64,000 bases of DNA from the NCBI RefSeq assembly GCF_014647595.1, contig NZ_BMPM01000003.1, forward strand, positions 496,001 to 560,000, read 5' to 3'. This DNA is from Paenarthrobacter histidinolovorans. GTDB taxonomy: Bacteria; Actinomycetota; Actinomycetes; Actinomycetales; Micrococcaceae. The notes beneath the pieces are model-generated. The model was not told the origin of the DNA. It saw nothing but the letters and a program-made list of their open reading frames with translations, and made no database searches. Positions within the stretch are counted from its first letter, which is position 1. Every line of letters starts with the position of its first letter. This document shows positions 43,611-54,031 of the stretch, in pieces. A program made the translations under genes and the position numbers.

Positions 43611-43889
43611 CTACGCCGTCTCCGCGGGGTCGACACTCCCCGGTTCCGGATCGAAGCTGTAGGGAACCCTCAGGGGGAGGTTGAAATCCATGATGAGCTC
43701 GTTGACAGCCTGGGACACTGCGTCCCTGGCGTCATCGCTGAGGCCTGCTTCTGCAGTGCAATATGCCAGAACCTGGCCCCTGCTCGCGTTGCCGCCATTG
43801 GCGAGCTGGGCAACCCAAACGTCATCGGGGTTGAATGCGAGCAGATCGATGGCAGCCATCGTGAGCGCCTGCTGGTCGAAGCTGTTCAT
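43611..43889 (-). CDS. Small acidic hypothetical protein
   Basis: 92 residues, acidic, no membrane segment or known motif; QALTMAAIDLLAFNPDDVWVAQL suggests helices. ATG 43889 has GAGGTG five bases before. It is divergent from the CbxX-type ATPase gene with 96 bp between. I do not recognise the family. Confidence 0.55.
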   Translation of the reverse strand: MNSFDQQALTMAAIDLLAFNPDDVWVAQLANGGNASRGQVLAYCTAEAGLSDDARDAVSQAVNELIMDFNLPLRVPYSFDPEPGSVDPAETA

Positions 43890-43985
43890 GACGCACCTCA
43901 GTTACTTCGATTCTAAAGATGCAAGTCTAGCTAGCTAAGAGATTCGGGAACAGCGCATCCGGCAGATAACACCTACAGTGGATGT

Positions 43986-45020
43986 ATGGCTGCCAGCCGC
44001 AATCCGCTCGATGAGCTGCGTGAAACCATTGGCCATCTGGCCAATCAGCTCAAGCTGCCCGGTTCGGAGCGCGTCGACGACCTGGTAGGCGATCTTATCG
44101 GGGCCAAGCCCGGGCCGGCCCGGCCGCTCTCCGAGGTCCAGGCCGAACTCGACGCTTTGGTCGGACTCCAGACCGTGAAGGAACAGGTCCGCGCCCTGGT
44201 CGCCATGCTCCGGGTCCAGGCCCGCCGGAAAACGCACGGTCTGCCGGAAGTGGCCACATCCCAGCATCTGGTTTTCCTCGGAAACCCGGGCACGGGCAAG
44301 ACCACCGTGGCCCGGCTGCTTGCGGAGATGTACCGCGCGGTCGGTCTGCTGCAGAAGGGGCACCTGGTTGAGGTCGATCGTTCGGGACTGGTAGGGCAGT
44401 ACGTCGGAGCGACCGCCATCAAGACGGACCGGGTGATCCGGCGGGCACTGGACGGTGTCCTCTTTATCGACGAGGCCTATGCGTTGGCCCCGGAGGATGG
44501 GCGGACGGACTTCGGCCCGGAGGCCATTGAAGTCCTTCTTAAGCGGATGGAGGACCATCGCCACCGCCTGGTGGTGATTGTTGCCGGCTACCCGCGGTTA
44601 ATGGAAGCCTTCCTGCTCTCCAACCCCGGACTGCGCTCACGGTTCGCCCGGGAGATCACCTTCCCGGACTACTCAGTGGACGAACTCCAAACGATTTTCC
44701 ACCAGATGCTTGCCCAGCATGAGTACCTGCTCGAACCCGGAGCGGACCTGATGCTGCGTCGCATCCTCGCTGGGCTTCACGCGGGCGAGGACTCCGGCAA
44801 CGCACGGTTCGCCCGCACGCTGTTTGAGCAAGCACTCAACCGGCAGGCATTGCGACTCTCCCTCGATGAAGGACAAAGCTTGGAAGCTCTTGATCGTGAG
44901 GCCGTCATGACGCTCACCGCCGATGACATCGTGGAGGCAGCGCTGGCTTTGGGCGAGGAGCCCGAGCCGGAACAGCCGCCCGAACCTGAGCGGCCCCGTT
45001 GGTGGCGCTGGCTGGCCTGA
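43986..45020 (+). CDS. CbxX/CfqX-type AAA ATPase
   Basis: 344 residues: N-terminal helices, then an AAA core with [14 protein letters not shown], Walker [19 protein letters not shown] (about 97-114), Walker [10 protein letters not shown], sensor region VVIVAGYP and arginine finger NPGLRSRF. The group includes CbbX, SpoVK and the ATPase half of type VII EccA. A proline/glutamate-rich tail ends in WWRWLA. It stands alone here, so its remodelling target is unknown. Confidence 0.87.
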   Translation: MAASRNPLDELRETIGHLANQLKLPGSERVDDLVGDLIGAKPGPARPLSEVQAELDALVGLQTVKEQVRALVAMLRVQARRKTHGLPEVATSQHLVFLGNPGTGKTTVARLLAEMYRAVGLLQKGHLVEVDRSGLVGQYVGATAIKTDRVIRRALDGVLFIDEAYALAPEDGRTDFGPEAIEVLLKRMEDHRHRLVVIVAGYPRLMEAFLLSNPGLRSRFAREITFPDYSVDELQTIFHQMLAQHEYLLEPGADLMLRRILAGLHAGEDSGNARFARTLFEQALNRQALRLSLDEGQSLEALDREAVMTLTADDIVEAALALGEEPEPEQPPEPERPRWWRWLA

Positions 45021-45044
45021 CCTGCTCGACCCAACAGCAGGGCC
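45014..45044. terminator. Possible hairpin between convergent genes
   Basis: CCTGCT / AGCAGG with flanking GGC/GCC across the ATPase stop codon; no T-run. Confidence 0.3.
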
Positions 45045-45079
45045 AAAGGAGTGCAGCACCTTCCCTCGGAACAAAGCCC

Positions 45080-45848
45080 CTAGAACAGTGGCCAGGGCAC
45101 CGCAGGCATGTCGCCGCTTGGAGCGGGGAAACGCCCTGCCAAGTGCAACCGGGCGCAGCGCTCCGTCAGTGATGCCATTTCTTCGGCGCTGAGCAAGTCT
45201 GCCAGGTCTTGGCCCAAGCGACCAGGCAGTTCATCGCTGATGTGGCCGATGCCCTCACGTTCGTCCGCGGTCAGGTCCTCTCCCAGCCAGCCCCAAAGCA
45301 CTGTACGCAGCTTGTGGTCACTGTGGAAGGTGAGCCCATGGTCCACGCCGTGGCGGTGTCCGTCCGGCATGGCAAGAATGTGGTTGCCCTTCCGGTCAGC
45401 GTTGTTGACCACCAGGTCGAAGACTGCCATGCGCCTGAGCTCCGGCGAATCTTCGTGAATAAGGGCCACCAGCTGTCCGTTCTCATCTTGTCCTTCAAGG
45501 ACTTGCTTCCAGCCTGAGTCCGGCACGTCCTCTGCTGCCACCAGGTCCACGGGATGTTGGGCCGGATCCGGTTCCTGCCAGAGCTGGACCATTCCTTCGC
45601 CCAGAGGACCATCACGCAGCCAGGTCTCGGGCACGATGTTCCAACCCAGCGCCTGCGAAACCAGGTATGCAGCCACCTCCCGGTGGGCCAGGGCGCCGTC
45701 GGGAAAAATCCCACAGCGGACTTTCGCCGGCTATGGGCTTGTAGACCACCTGTGTATCGCCGATGCTGCCCAGAAAAGTAGCGTTGGAGGCCGTCGTGAT
45801 GCGGCCCGTGAGCTTCAGCTCGGTGGTCACGAGGTCCGGCGTTGGCAT
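45080..45848 (-). pseudogene. SCO1664-family (PI3/4-kinase-like) gene with one-base frameshift
   Basis: The N-terminal half (from ATG 45848, MPTPDLVTTELKL ... GESPLWDF) and the C-terminal half (PDGALAHRE, then AAYLVSQALGW to VPWPLF) lie in different frames. They join if one base is removed from the five A residues at 45704-45708, giving about 255 residues, the normal family length. Conserved NNADRKGNHI and DHGLTFH catalytic-type motifs are intact. It may be a sequencing error in a homopolymer, a real null allele, or slippage. Overlap with the DUF3090 stop (TGATG) shows the conserved three-gene operon. Confidence 0.8.
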
Positions 45849-46393
45849 CAGACCTCGGGAAGGGTGCACGTGTGCCCGTCTGCATCCATGGGGTAACCGC
45901 AAATCGGGCATATCGGACGCCCGGCATCGACGATCTCACGGGTGCGCTTGGCAAACGCGCGCGCCGTGCCCACCGGCATTCGCAGCAACATCATTTCGGC
46001 TTTGTTGGCGCCGTCCTCAAGCGGTTCGCCGTCAGCATCGACGTCGGTGATGGGGTAGGCCTCTACGACTATCTGTGCCGTGGTTGGGTCCCAATCCAGG
46101 GTCATGGCGCCGGCGCGGAATTGCTCCTGAGGGGCTTCGAGGGGGTCGTTGTCGACCAGTTCGATGGGCGTACTTTTGGGAATGCTGAAGGGGTTGCCTT
46201 CGATGGTGATGAGCTGGTCCAGAATTTCGTCGATCTTCTCCGCGAGTTGGGCCGATTGCTGCTTCTCGAGGGCAATACTTACGATTTCTGCCCCTGCGCG
46301 CACCTGCAGGTAGAACGTGCGGGCTCCCGGAAGGCCGATGGTTCCGATGACAACCCGATCAGGCCAGGCAAACTCGTAAACACGTGTAGGCAT
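45848..46393 (-). CDS. DUF3090 family protein
   Basis: 181 residues, conserved across actinobacteria. It ends in a small zinc-ribbon-like tail, ICPICGYPMDADGHTC. The body begins VYEFAWPDRVVIGTIGLPG and has FYLQVRAG. The function is unknown, but it is nearly always found with a phosphoglycerate-mutase-like gene and the SCO1664-family gene, as here. It lies 24 bp after the former. Confidence 0.87.
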   Translation of the reverse strand: MPTRVYEFAWPDRVVIGTIGLPGARTFYLQVRAGAEIVSIALEKQQSAQLAEKIDEILDQLITIEGNPFSIPKSTPIELVDNDPLEAPQEQFRAGAMTLDWDPTTAQIVVEAYPITDVDADGEPLEDGANKAEMMLLRMPVGTARAFAKRTREIVDAGRPICPICGYPMDADGHTCTLPEV

Positions 46394-46417
46394 GTCAGTA
46401 TCTTAGGCACATGCGGT

Positions 46418-47110
46418 TCATGTCGTCTTCTGCCCCGCCCCGCCCCCCACCGGCGCATCGGCGGAACGGATGCCGTTCGCGAGCCAGGAGAGATCCCCGG
46501 CTTCCGTGTTGGTCGCGTAGACACTGGGCCGGTCAGCGCCGTAGTGGACGATTGATACGGAGGCAGGGTTCACGTTTATGCGCTGGAACAGGTCAAGGTG
46601 CATGCCGAACGCGTCAGCGAGGATCGACTTGATCACATCACCATGACTCACGGCAGCCCACACGGCAGCAGGCCCGAACTCGGCTTCGAAGGCTGCATCG
46701 TGGCGTCGGATCGCTGCGACAGACCGGGCCTGCATCGCGGCCATGGACTCACCACCGGGAAAGACGACGGCGGATGGTTGCGACTGCACCAGAGGCCACA
46801 AGTCCTCGGTCGCCAGATCGCTGAGTTTGCGTCCCTGCCACTGGCCGTAATCGCACTCATTGAGATCGGGTTCAACCGGCGCGTATGGCGCGTTGGACTG
46901 GCGGTCGAGGATGAGCCTGGCGGTTTGCCGACAACGATCAAGGGGGCTTGATACCACCCCGGCCAAGGGAACGGCGGCGAGCCGGTCTCCGGTCAGGGCT
47001 GCCTGGTCGCGGCCGATCCCGTCCAGGCTGACGCCGGCGGCCCGGCCGGCCAAAAGACCAGAGGCGTTGGCAGTGGTGCGGCCATGCCGCACGAGGATAA
47101 GAGTCGCCAT
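46418..47110 (-). CDS. Histidine phosphatase (phosphoglycerate mutase-like, MSMEG_4193 type)
   Basis: 230 residues: the phosphohistidine motif LVRHGRTTAN at residue 6, SSPLDRCRQTA, and the second histidine in VSHGDVIKSILAD. It is a probable phosphatase rather than glycolytic mutase. First gene of the conserved trio with DUF3090 and SCO1664; its substrate is not established in what I can see. Confidence 0.87.
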   Translation of the reverse strand: MATLILVRHGRTTANASGLLAGRAAGVSLDGIGRDQAALTGDRLAAVPLAGVVSSPLDRCRQTARLILDRQSNAPYAPVEPDLNECDYGQWQGRKLSDLATEDLWPLVQSQPSAVVFPGGESMAAMQARSVAAIRRHDAAFEAEFGPAAVWAAVSHGDVIKSILADAFGMHLDLFQRINVNPASVSIVHYGADRPSVYATNTEAGDLSWLANGIRSADAPVGGGAGQKTT

Positions 47111-47145
47111 CCAACCAGCCTAACGATCACCGCAGCATCCATATC

Positions 47146-47241
47146 GGCTACAGCCGGTTACAGCCGTTTTGACGACGACGACAGGACATCCCGGCACGGA
47201 CCCACTTCGCCGGTTTTTCGGGGGTTTGCGGCCGTGCCGGG
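47146..47241 (+). promoter_or_regulatory. Direct repeat and long hairpin before ppsA
   Basis: Direct repeats GGCTACAGCC (47146-47155) and GGTTACAGCC (47156-47165), then a perfect 10-bp stem CCCGGCACGG (47190-47199) / CCGTGCCGGG (47232-47241) with a 32-base loop. They lie in the 261-bp divergent gap, 130 bases or more before the ppsA start. Confidence 0.4.
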
Positions 47242-47371
47242 GGCATTCCATTACAGCTGGAAGTTGTTGCGCGTGTCACATTTGTTTGCATCAAGTCCTA
47301 ACGACCCTGATCCTTGCAAGACCTAGTTTTTTTATCGCTTGTCAGAGCGTGCCCAATGGAGGACACAATTT

Positions 47372-49780
47372 ATGACTAACGTTCTTTGGTTTTCTGAGCT
47401 TGGCTTGTCCGACCTCGACCAGGTTGGCGGCAAGAACGCATCGCTTGGGGAAATGGTTCGAAATCTCGCCTCTGCAGGGGTGAAGGTTCCGGGCGGTTTC
47501 GCGACGACGGCGGACGCTTACCGGCGTTTCCTGGCGGAGTCGAACCTGGATGCGAGGATTGAAGAAATTCTTGAGGGCCTGGACAGCGGCGACGTCGCCG
47601 CTCTGGCCAAGGTTGGCCAGGAAATCCGCAACCTGATCCGTGACACACCGTTCCCGGCCGGATTCGAAGAAGACATCCGGACCGCTTATGAGCGCCTCAC
47701 CCGGGATCATGGCGGGGACGTGTCGTGGGCGGTACGTTCAAGTGCCACTGCTGAGGACCTTCCTGATGCATCCTTTGCCGGCCAGCAGGAGACGTTCCTG
47801 AACATCCGCGGCATCGGCAACATTCTGCTCGCCATCAAGGATGTATTTGCTTCCCTTTACAACGACCGGGCCATCGCTTACCGCGTGCACCACGGCTTCA
47901 CCCACTCGGAAGTGGCACTTTCGGCCGGTATCCAGCGGATGGTGCGTTCCGACGTCGGCGCCTCCGGCGTCATGTTCACCATGGACACCGAAACGGGCTT
48001 CACTGACGCGGTGTTCATCACGTCCTCGTACGGGCTGGGAGAAGCTGTGGTCCAGGGGGCTGTGAACCCGGACGAGTTCTATGTCTACAAACCCGCCCTG
48101 GAGGCAGGCCGTCCGGCGGTACTCAAGCGTGGTCTGGGGGAGAAGGCCGTGCAGATGGTGTACACCGACTCCGAAGAGGTCGGCAGGACCGTTGACTTCA
48201 TCCCTGTGCCACAGGATTCCCGGAGCCGCTTCAGCCTTAGCGACGCTGAGGTCGAGCAGCTTGCCCGCCACGCCGTGGCGATTGAACGGCACTATGGCCG
48301 GCCGATGGATATCGAGTGGGGCAAGGACGGTGTGGACGGGGAGCTCTACATTCTGCAGGCCCGACCGGAAACTGTTGAGTCGCGCAAGGCAGCGGGCGTT
48401 ACGTCCCGCTACACGCTCACCGAGCGCTCCACAGTCTTGGTCGAGGGGCGGGCCATCGGTCAGCGCATTGGAGCCGGCCAGGTCCGGGTACTGTCCTCCA
48501 TTGACCAGATGGCATCGTTCCAGGAAGGCGACGTCCTGGTGGCGAACATGACCGACCCCGACTGGGAACCGATCATGAAGAAGGCCGCTGCGATTGTCAC
48601 GGACCGTGGCGGGCGGACCTGCCACGCTGCGATCATCGCCCGCGAACTGGGCATCCCGGCCGTGGTCGGCACCGGATACGCGTCCCAGATCCTCAAGGAT
48701 GGAGTACCGGTTACGGTGTCCTGCGCCGAGGGCGAAGCCGGGCTCGTGTACGAAGGATTGCTGGATTACACCCTCCAGGAGACAAGCCTGGAAACCATGC
48801 CCGAAGCTCCGGTGAAGATCATGATGAACGTTGGAACGCCGGAGCAGGCGTTCAGTTTCGCCAAGCTGCCCAACCACGGCGTCGGCCTGGCCCGTCTGGA
48901 GTTCATCATCAACCGTCAGATCGGTGTCCACCCCAACGCCTTGTTGGCTGTAGCGGGAGAGCTCGAGCGCCCGGCAACCCTGGATGACTACACCGTCCGT
49001 CACATCCAGGAGAAAATCGCCGCCTACGACGGTCCACGCGACTACTACGTCAGGCGCCTGGCCGAGGGGATCTCGACCATAGCCGCGGCCTTCGCCCCGG
49101 AACCGGTGATCATCCGGCTCTCGGACTTCAAATCGAACGAATACGCCAACCTGGTGGGCGGTCCGGCCTTCGAACCCGAAGAGGAAAACCCCATGATCGG
49201 CTACCGGGGCGCCTCCCGGTATCTCTCCGCGGCCTTCAGGCAGGCCTTCGAACTCGAGTGCGAAGCGCTGAAGTTTGTTCGCAACGAAATGGGCCTGACC
49301 AACATCAAGCTCATGGTTCCGTTCGTGCGGACCCTGGACGAGGCACGCGGCGTGACCGAGCTCCTCGCCGCCAACGGGTTGCGGCGGGGAGAAAACGGGC
49401 TTGAGATCGTGATGATGTGTGAATTGCCCGCGAACGCACTCCTCGCCGATGAGTTCCTGGAGTACTTTGACGGCTTCTCCATCGGTTCCAACGACTTGAC
49501 GCAGCTCACCCTTGGCTTGGACCGTGACTCCGCATTGGTTGCCGAAGGCTTCGATGAGCGCAATCCTGCCGTCACCAAACTGCTGGAGATGGCGATTGCG
49601 GCGTGCCGCGCCAAGGGACGGTATGTCGGGATCTGCGGTCAAGGCCCCAGCGACCACCCGGACTTTGCCGAGTGGCTCCTGGGACAAGGCATCAGCTCCA
49701 TCTCGCTGAACCCGGACGCGGTGACCGAGACCTGGCTGCGCCTGGCCCGCACCACACGTACCACCAGCCCCACCGTCTAA
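47372..49780 (+). CDS. ppsA: Phosphoenolpyruvate synthase (pyruvate, water dikinase)
   Basis: 802 residues. The ATP-grasp part (1-330) begins [11 protein letters not shown] and has [11 protein letters not shown] and [19 protein letters not shown]. The phosphohistidine domain has [15 protein letters not shown], and the C-terminal barrel has [16 protein letters not shown] and the catalytic cysteine in GICGQGPSD. It converts pyruvate and ATP to PEP, AMP and phosphate for gluconeogenesis on lactate or pyruvate. ATG 47372 follows GGAGGACAC. Its regulator gene starts directly after the stop codon. Confidence 0.93.
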   Translation: MTNVLWFSELGLSDLDQVGGKNASLGEMVRNLASAGVKVPGGFATTADAYRRFLAESNLDARIEEILEGLDSGDVAALAKVGQEIRNLIRDTPFPAGFEEDIRTAYERLTRDHGGDVSWAVRSSATAEDLPDASFAGQQETFLNIRGIGNILLAIKDVFASLYNDRAIAYRVHHGFTHSEVALSAGIQRMVRSDVGASGVMFTMDTETGFTDAVFITSSYGLGEAVVQGAVNPDEFYVYKPALEAGRPAVLKRGLGEKAVQMVYTDSEEVGRTVDFIPVPQDSRSRFSLSDAEVEQLARHAVAIERHYGRPMDIEWGKDGVDGELYILQARPETVESRKAAGVTSRYTLTERSTVLVEGRAIGQRIGAGQVRVLSSIDQMASFQEGDVLVANMTDPDWEPIMKKAAAIVTDRGGRTCHAAIIARELGIPAVVGTGYASQILKDGVPVTVSCAEGEAGLVYEGLLDYTLQETSLETMPEAPVKIMMNVGTPEQAFSFAKLPNHGVGLARLEFIINRQIGVHPNALLAVAGELERPATLDDYTVRHIQEKIAAYDGPRDYYVRRLAEGISTIAAAFAPEPVIIRLSDFKSNEYANLVGGPAFEPEEENPMIGYRGASRYLSAAFRQAFELECEALKFVRNEMGLTNIKLMVPFVRTLDEARGVTELLAANGLRRGENGLEIVMMCELPANALLADEFLEYFDGFSIGSNDLTQLTLGLDRDSALVAEGFDERNPAVTKLLEMAIAACRAKGRYVGICGQGPSDHPDFAEWLLGQGISSISLNPDAVTETWLRLARTTRTTSPTV

Positions 49781-50623
49781 ATGGCAGACCACACCACCGT
49801 GGGGGCAGGCTCCGAGTCTTCCCCCACGGTGTTCTTTCTTTCCGACAGCACCGGAATTACGGCCGAAACTCTTGGCAATACGCTGCTGACCCAGTTCCCC
49901 GGCCAACGGCTGGAACGGCGCACCATCCCCTTCATTACTACGGTCGAGCAGGCGCGCGAGGTAGTTGCGCTGATTGACCGGGTGGCGGCCACAGGTCCGG
50001 TCCCGATCATCTTTTCCACTGCCGTGGGACAGGACATCCGTGCCGTCCTGTCCCAAAGCCGGGGGCAGTTCTTTGACTTGTTCGGTGCGCACATCGGGAA
50101 ACTTGAAGCCACTCTCGGTGCCACAGCCAACGGCAAACCGGGCCAGGCTCACGGTGTGGGCGACGCTGTCCGCTACCAGTCCCGGATGGCAGCCGTCGAA
50201 TACGCCATAGAACACGACGACGGCCAATCCCTCCGCGCGCTGGAGCGCGCCGAACTGATCCTCATCGCTCCGTCCCGTTGCGGTAAGACCCCCACCACCA
50301 TGTACCTGGCACTGCAGCACGGAATCCTCGCCGCCAATTTCCCGCTGGTTGAAGAGGACTTTGACAACATGACGCTCCCAAAACCCTTGCTGCCCTTCGC
50401 GAACAAGTGCTTTGGCCTGACCTCCCAGCCCGTCCGGCTGAGCCAGATCCGCCAGGAACGACGCCCGGGCAGCAGCTACGCCTCTTTGAACCAATGCAGC
50501 TTTGAGCTGCGGAACGCCGAAGACATGTACCGGGCCAACAACATCCCCTATGTGAATTCCGCATCCATGTCCGTGGAGGAAATCTCTGCCACCGTCCTCC
50601 AACGGATGCAACTGCATCACTGA
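49781..50623 (+). CDS. ppsR: PEP synthase regulatory protein (bifunctional kinase/phosphorylase)
   Basis: 280 residues of the DUF299 family: VFFLSDSTGITAETLG at the start, the P-loop-like APSRCGKTPTT (near 165), and GLTSQPVRLSQIRQERRPGS. Members inactivate PEP synthase by ADP-dependent phosphorylation of a threonine and reactivate it by phosphorolysis. It begins at the base after the ppsA stop, the expected pairing. Confidence 0.92.
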   Translation: MADHTTVGAGSESSPTVFFLSDSTGITAETLGNTLLTQFPGQRLERRTIPFITTVEQAREVVALIDRVAATGPVPIIFSTAVGQDIRAVLSQSRGQFFDLFGAHIGKLEATLGATANGKPGQAHGVGDAVRYQSRMAAVEYAIEHDDGQSLRALERAELILIAPSRCGKTPTTMYLALQHGILAANFPLVEEDFDNMTLPKPLLPFANKCFGLTSQPVRLSQIRQERRPGSSYASLNQCSFELRNAEDMYRANNIPYVNSASMSVEEISATVLQRMQLHH

Positions 50624-50758
50624 CAGCGGGCCGCTGGGCCGGCAGCATCAAGTATGGAAACGCTGCAACTGTCCGGATGGGATATGTTGTTATCCGCCGT
50701 CGTTGCTGATGCCCGGCGCGAAACCCAGCTACATGCAGACCCCTAGTCAGGAGCACCC

Positions 50759-51214
50759 GTGCCCAAGAGCCCCCGTGACGGGATTGATGCGCAGATACTG
50801 GCGGAGCTTCGACGCAACGCACGGATCAGCCTGGCGCAACTTGGTGAGAAGGTACTCCTGTCCCGCAATGCCGTAAGGCAGCGGATCGAGCGGATGGAGC
50901 GTAACGGCACAATCAGCGGCTACACCATCAGGGAGTCCGCCGGAGAGGGTGCACGGACGGTCAATGCCGTGCTCCTGATCCAGCGACAGGACAGGATGCG
51001 GGGCAGCGACGTCATTGCAGGGCTGCGGGCCATCCCGGAAATCGCCACGTGTGACGTTGTCAGTGGTGAGCTCGATCTGGTGGTACGGGTCGAAGCGCCG
51101 GACGCGGCCAGAATCCAGGAGATTTGGCGGGAAGTTTCGGAATTTCCCGGCGTCCGCGACATCACCACCGCGTTGTCTCTTTCGACGGTCATTGACAGGC
51201 AGGCTCCCCGCTGA
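50759..51214 (+). CDS. Lrp/AsnC-family regulator
   Basis: 151 residues: N-terminal helix-turn-helix (IDAQILAELRRNARISLAQLGEKV, then SRNAVRQRIERME) and a C-terminal RAM ligand domain with IATCDVVSGELDLVVRVEA. GTG 50759 has CAGGAGCACCC before it. It is convergent with, and its 3' end overlaps by 26 bp, the aspartase gene; with its amino-acid-type ligand domain it is a candidate regulator of the neighbouring homoserine/aspartate operon. Confidence 0.88.
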   Translation: MPKSPRDGIDAQILAELRRNARISLAQLGEKVLLSRNAVRQRIERMERNGTISGYTIRESAGEGARTVNAVLLIQRQDRMRGSDVIAGLRAIPEIATCDVVSGELDLVVRVEAPDAARIQEIWREVSEFPGVRDITTALSLSTVIDRQAPR

Positions 51215-52619
51215 GGTTGTCATTGCCGGCGTTTGCCAGTGTTTTGAGGTGTCCGTGCGGCATCAAGCCTTCAATGATGGCCAGTTCCAGGACGTCCTGG
51301 CCGGACACCTCTGCCCTGTGCGCAAGTCCGGCCGCTGCGGAGTAGCCCAGATATGGCACCAGCGCTGTGACCTGTGCGGTGGACGCCTGCGAACGGGACC
51401 GAAGCAACGGCTCGTTGGCTTCGATGCCGGTCACGCATAGCTCGCGAAGGATGTCGCAGCCGTTGGCCAGCCAGCCCATGGATTGCAGCAGGGCGTGGGC
51501 GATGACTGGCTCGAACGCGTTCAGTTGAAGCTGTCCGTTGTCTGCGGCCATGGTGACAGTGACGTCTGCGCCGGCGACGTAGAACGCGATCTGGTTGATG
51601 ACCTCGGGGATTACTGGATTGACCTTGCCGGGCATGATCGAGGAGCCTGCCTGCCGCGGAGGGAGCCGGATCTCGGCCAGCCCGGTTTGGGGTCCGCTCG
51701 AGAGCAGGCGCAGGTCGCTGCAGATTTTGGAGAGCTTGATGGCGGTTCGTTTGAGAGCTCCTGAGAACGTCATGAACGCTCCGGTATCCCAAGTTGCTTC
51801 CACAAAGTCATGGGCACGGGTCAACGGGACTCCGCTGACCGCTGCCAGCTGGTCGATGACGCGTTCGACATACCGCGGGTCGGCAGTGATGCCGGTGCCG
51901 ATCGCTGTGGCTCCCAGACTGCATTCCCGAAGCAGCGCAGCCGCTTCGTGCAGGCGGCGCTGGTCTTCCTCGAGGGTGACGGCGAAGGCAGTGAATTCCT
52001 GCCCGAGCGTCATGGGGACCGCGTCTTGCAATTGGGTCCGGCCGACTTTGGGAATTGCGGCGAACGCATTGCCGCGCTCGGCGAACGCCGCTGAAAGCAG
52101 GGCCAGGCGTTCCAGGAGGTCCTCCAGTGCGAACACCAGAGCCAGGCGCAGCGCTGTCGGGTAGACATCGTTGGTGGACTGGCATTTGTTGACGTGCCCG
52201 ATCGGGTCGATCACATCGTATGAGCCGCGGGGATGACCCAGTGACTGCAACGCCAAGTTGGCGATGACCTCGTTGGCGTTCATGTTCGTCGACGTTCCGG
52301 CCCCGCCTTGGATGACGTCCACGGGGAAAGCTTCGTCGACCTTGCCGGCAGCTACAGTGTCACAGGCTGTGACGATCGCGTGGCCGATGTCGGCCGGGAT
52401 CAGGCCGATTTCGGTGTTGGTCAGCGCCGCGGCCTTCTTCACAACCGCGAGTGCGCGGACCAGGTGCCGGTGGCTTCCCAGCTGGATGCCGCTGACGGGG
52501 AAATTGAGGATTGCCCGTTCGGTGTGGATGCCCCAGAGGGCGGATGTGGGGACGGCCACGGAGCCCAGGCTGTCCTGTTCGATTCTGACCCCTGTTTCAT
52601 GTCCAGCTCCGGTGCTCAT
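51189..52619 (-). CDS. aspA: Aspartate ammonia-lyase (aspartase)
   Basis: 476 residues of the fumarase/aspartase superfamily: GGAGTSTNMNANEV, STNDVYPTA, and the signature GSSIMPGKVNPVIPEVINQ, where IPEV-NQ is the aspartase rather than fumarase version. It splits aspartate into fumarate and ammonia. ATG 52619 overlaps the aldehyde dehydrogenase stop by ATGA, placing it last in the three-gene operon. Confidence 0.9.
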   Translation of the reverse strand: MSTGAGHETGVRIEQDSLGSVAVPTSALWGIHTERAILNFPVSGIQLGSHRHLVRALAVVKKAAALTNTEIGLIPADIGHAIVTACDTVAAGKVDEAFPVDVIQGGAGTSTNMNANEVIANLALQSLGHPRGSYDVIDPIGHVNKCQSTNDVYPTALRLALVFALEDLLERLALLSAAFAERGNAFAAIPKVGRTQLQDAVPMTLGQEFTAFAVTLEEDQRRLHEAAALLRECSLGATAIGTGITADPRYVERVIDQLAAVSGVPLTRAHDFVEATWDTGAFMTFSGALKRTAIKLSKICSDLRLLSSGPQTGLAEIRLPPRQAGSSIMPGKVNPVIPEVINQIAFYVAGADVTVTMAADNGQLQLNAFEPVIAHALLQSMGWLANGCDILRELCVTGIEANEPLLRSRSQASTAQVTALVPYLGYSAAAGLAHRAEVSGQDVLELAIIEGLMPHGHLKTLANAGNDNLSGEPACQ

Positions 52620-54031
52620 GAGGCGATCGCAATGACTTTGGGTTGGGTCATTTCCTCGTAGGCGAAGTGGACGCCTTCCCGCCCCATGCTGCCGTATTTC
52701 GAGCCGCCGAATGGCATGGCGTCGTGTCGGTAGTCGGAAGAGTCGTTGATCATGACGCCGCCCGCGTCGATGGCTTTGGCGGCCCGCAAGGCGAGGCTGA
52801 GGTCTTTGGTGAACACGCCGGCCTGCAGGGCGTACTCGCTGTCGTTGGCCAGTGCGATGGCTTCTTCGGCTGAGTCGAACGGTTCAACGAGGACAACTGG
52901 TGCGAAGAGTTCTTCGCTCCAGGCTTCGCAGCTGCGGGGTACTCCGGTGAGCACAGCGGGGGTGAGAACCGGTCCGTTCAGGATCCCGCCGGTCAGCAGT
53001 TTTGCCCCGGCCGATACGGCCTCATCGATCTTCCGCTTCGCATCTGCCGCGGAGGCGTGGCTGATCATGGGGCCCACATCGGTCTCTTCGTTGCGGGGAT
53101 CACCGGCTTTTAAGGCGGCAGTTTCGGCGACAAAGGCATCCAGGAAGGGCTCGAAGACAGTTCGCTGGACCAGGATCCGTTGGGCGCCGATGCAGTTCTG
53201 GCCCGCTGCCCAGAAGGAGCCGGACACGCAGGCTTGTACGGCTGCTGGAAGGTCCGCGTCATCGAAGACGATGACAGGAGCGTTGCCGCCAAGTTCCATG
53301 GACAGGCGTTTGATGCCGGCATTCGCGGCGATGGCACGGCCGGTGGCGAACCCTCCGGTGAAGGAGACCATTCGGACCAGTTTCGAGGAGATGATTGTCT
53401 GCGCCACTGTGCGGTCACCGAGGACAACGGTGACAAAGTCCGCCGGGAGCCCGGCCTCGCGCAGGAGGTCCACCAGGAAGATGGCCGTCAGGGGTGTCAG
53501 CTGCGAAGGCTTGAGGATGACGGCGTTGCCGCCTGCGATTGCCGGGCCGAGCTTGTGCGCCACCAGATTCAGGGCGTCGTTGTAGGGCGTGATCGCAGCG
53601 ATGAGGCCCAACGGTTCGCGAGTGAACCATCCCTGCCGGTTCTCAGAACCGGCGAACGAGTCGAAGGGTACGACTTCGCCGACGTTCCGGCGGGTTTCCG
53701 CTGCCGAGAGCTTGAGCGTGTTCACCGCGCGGGAGACTTCCTTGCGGGCCTGCTTGATGGTCTTTCCGGCCTCGGCAACGATCAGCTCGGCGACTTGCTG
53801 CGACCGTTGCTGCAGCAGTTCCGCTGCCGTGTCCAGGATCAGTCCACGCTCGTGGCGCGGCATGGCCGCCGCTGCCGGGGCCGCTGCGGCGGCGCGGATG
53901 AGCTCAATGCGGACTTCCGCTTCGGTGCGCTGTGGCAGGCTGGCCAGGAGTCCGCCGTCGAATTTGTTGCGAACCACCAGATCCTTGATGGTGGCTTCGC
54001 TCCGGCTTTGGGCGGTTGCTGTATCAGGCAC
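52616..54031 (-). CDS. Aldehyde dehydrogenase, candidate aspartate-semialdehyde oxidase
   Basis: 471 residues: ITPYNDALNLVAHKLGPAI in the cofactor site, LELGG-like MELGGNAPV with the glutamate, catalytic cysteine in AAGQNCIGAQ, and ELFAPVV. The pattern with PYND rather than PWN resembles sulfoacetaldehyde, lactaldehyde and phosphonoacetaldehyde dehydrogenases. GTG 54031 follows AAGGAGC. It overlaps the homoserine dehydrogenase stop by 8 bp. By position it would oxidise aspartate 4-semialdehyde to aspartate (inference). Confidence 0.87.
   Translation of the reverse strand: MPDTATAQSRSEATIKDLVVRNKFDGGLLASLPQRTEAEVRIELIRAAAAAPAAAAMPRHERGLILDTAAELLQQRSQQVAELIVAEAGKTIKQARKEVSRAVNTLKLSAAETRRNVGEVVPFDSFAGSENRQGWFTREPLGLIAAITPYNDALNLVAHKLGPAIAGGNAVILKPSQLTPLTAIFLVDLLREAGLPADFVTVVLGDRTVAQTIISSKLVRMVSFTGGFATGRAIAANAGIKRLSMELGGNAPVIVFDDADLPAAVQACVSGSFWAAGQNCIGAQRILVQRTVFEPFLDAFVAETAALKAGDPRNEETDVGPMISHASAADAKRKIDEAVSAGAKLLTGGILNGPVLTPAVLTGVPRSCEAWSEELFAPVVLVEPFDSAEEAIALANDSEYALQAGVFTKDLSLALRAAKAIDAGGVMINDSSDYRHDAMPFGGSKYGSMGREGVHFAYEEMTQPKVIAIAS

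Noticed and set aside
47738..50620. 960-codon open frame antisense to ppsA and its regulator
   Set aside because: It is a mirror of two well-supported genes; its translation resembles no family and its codon pattern is that of a GC-rich antisense frame.
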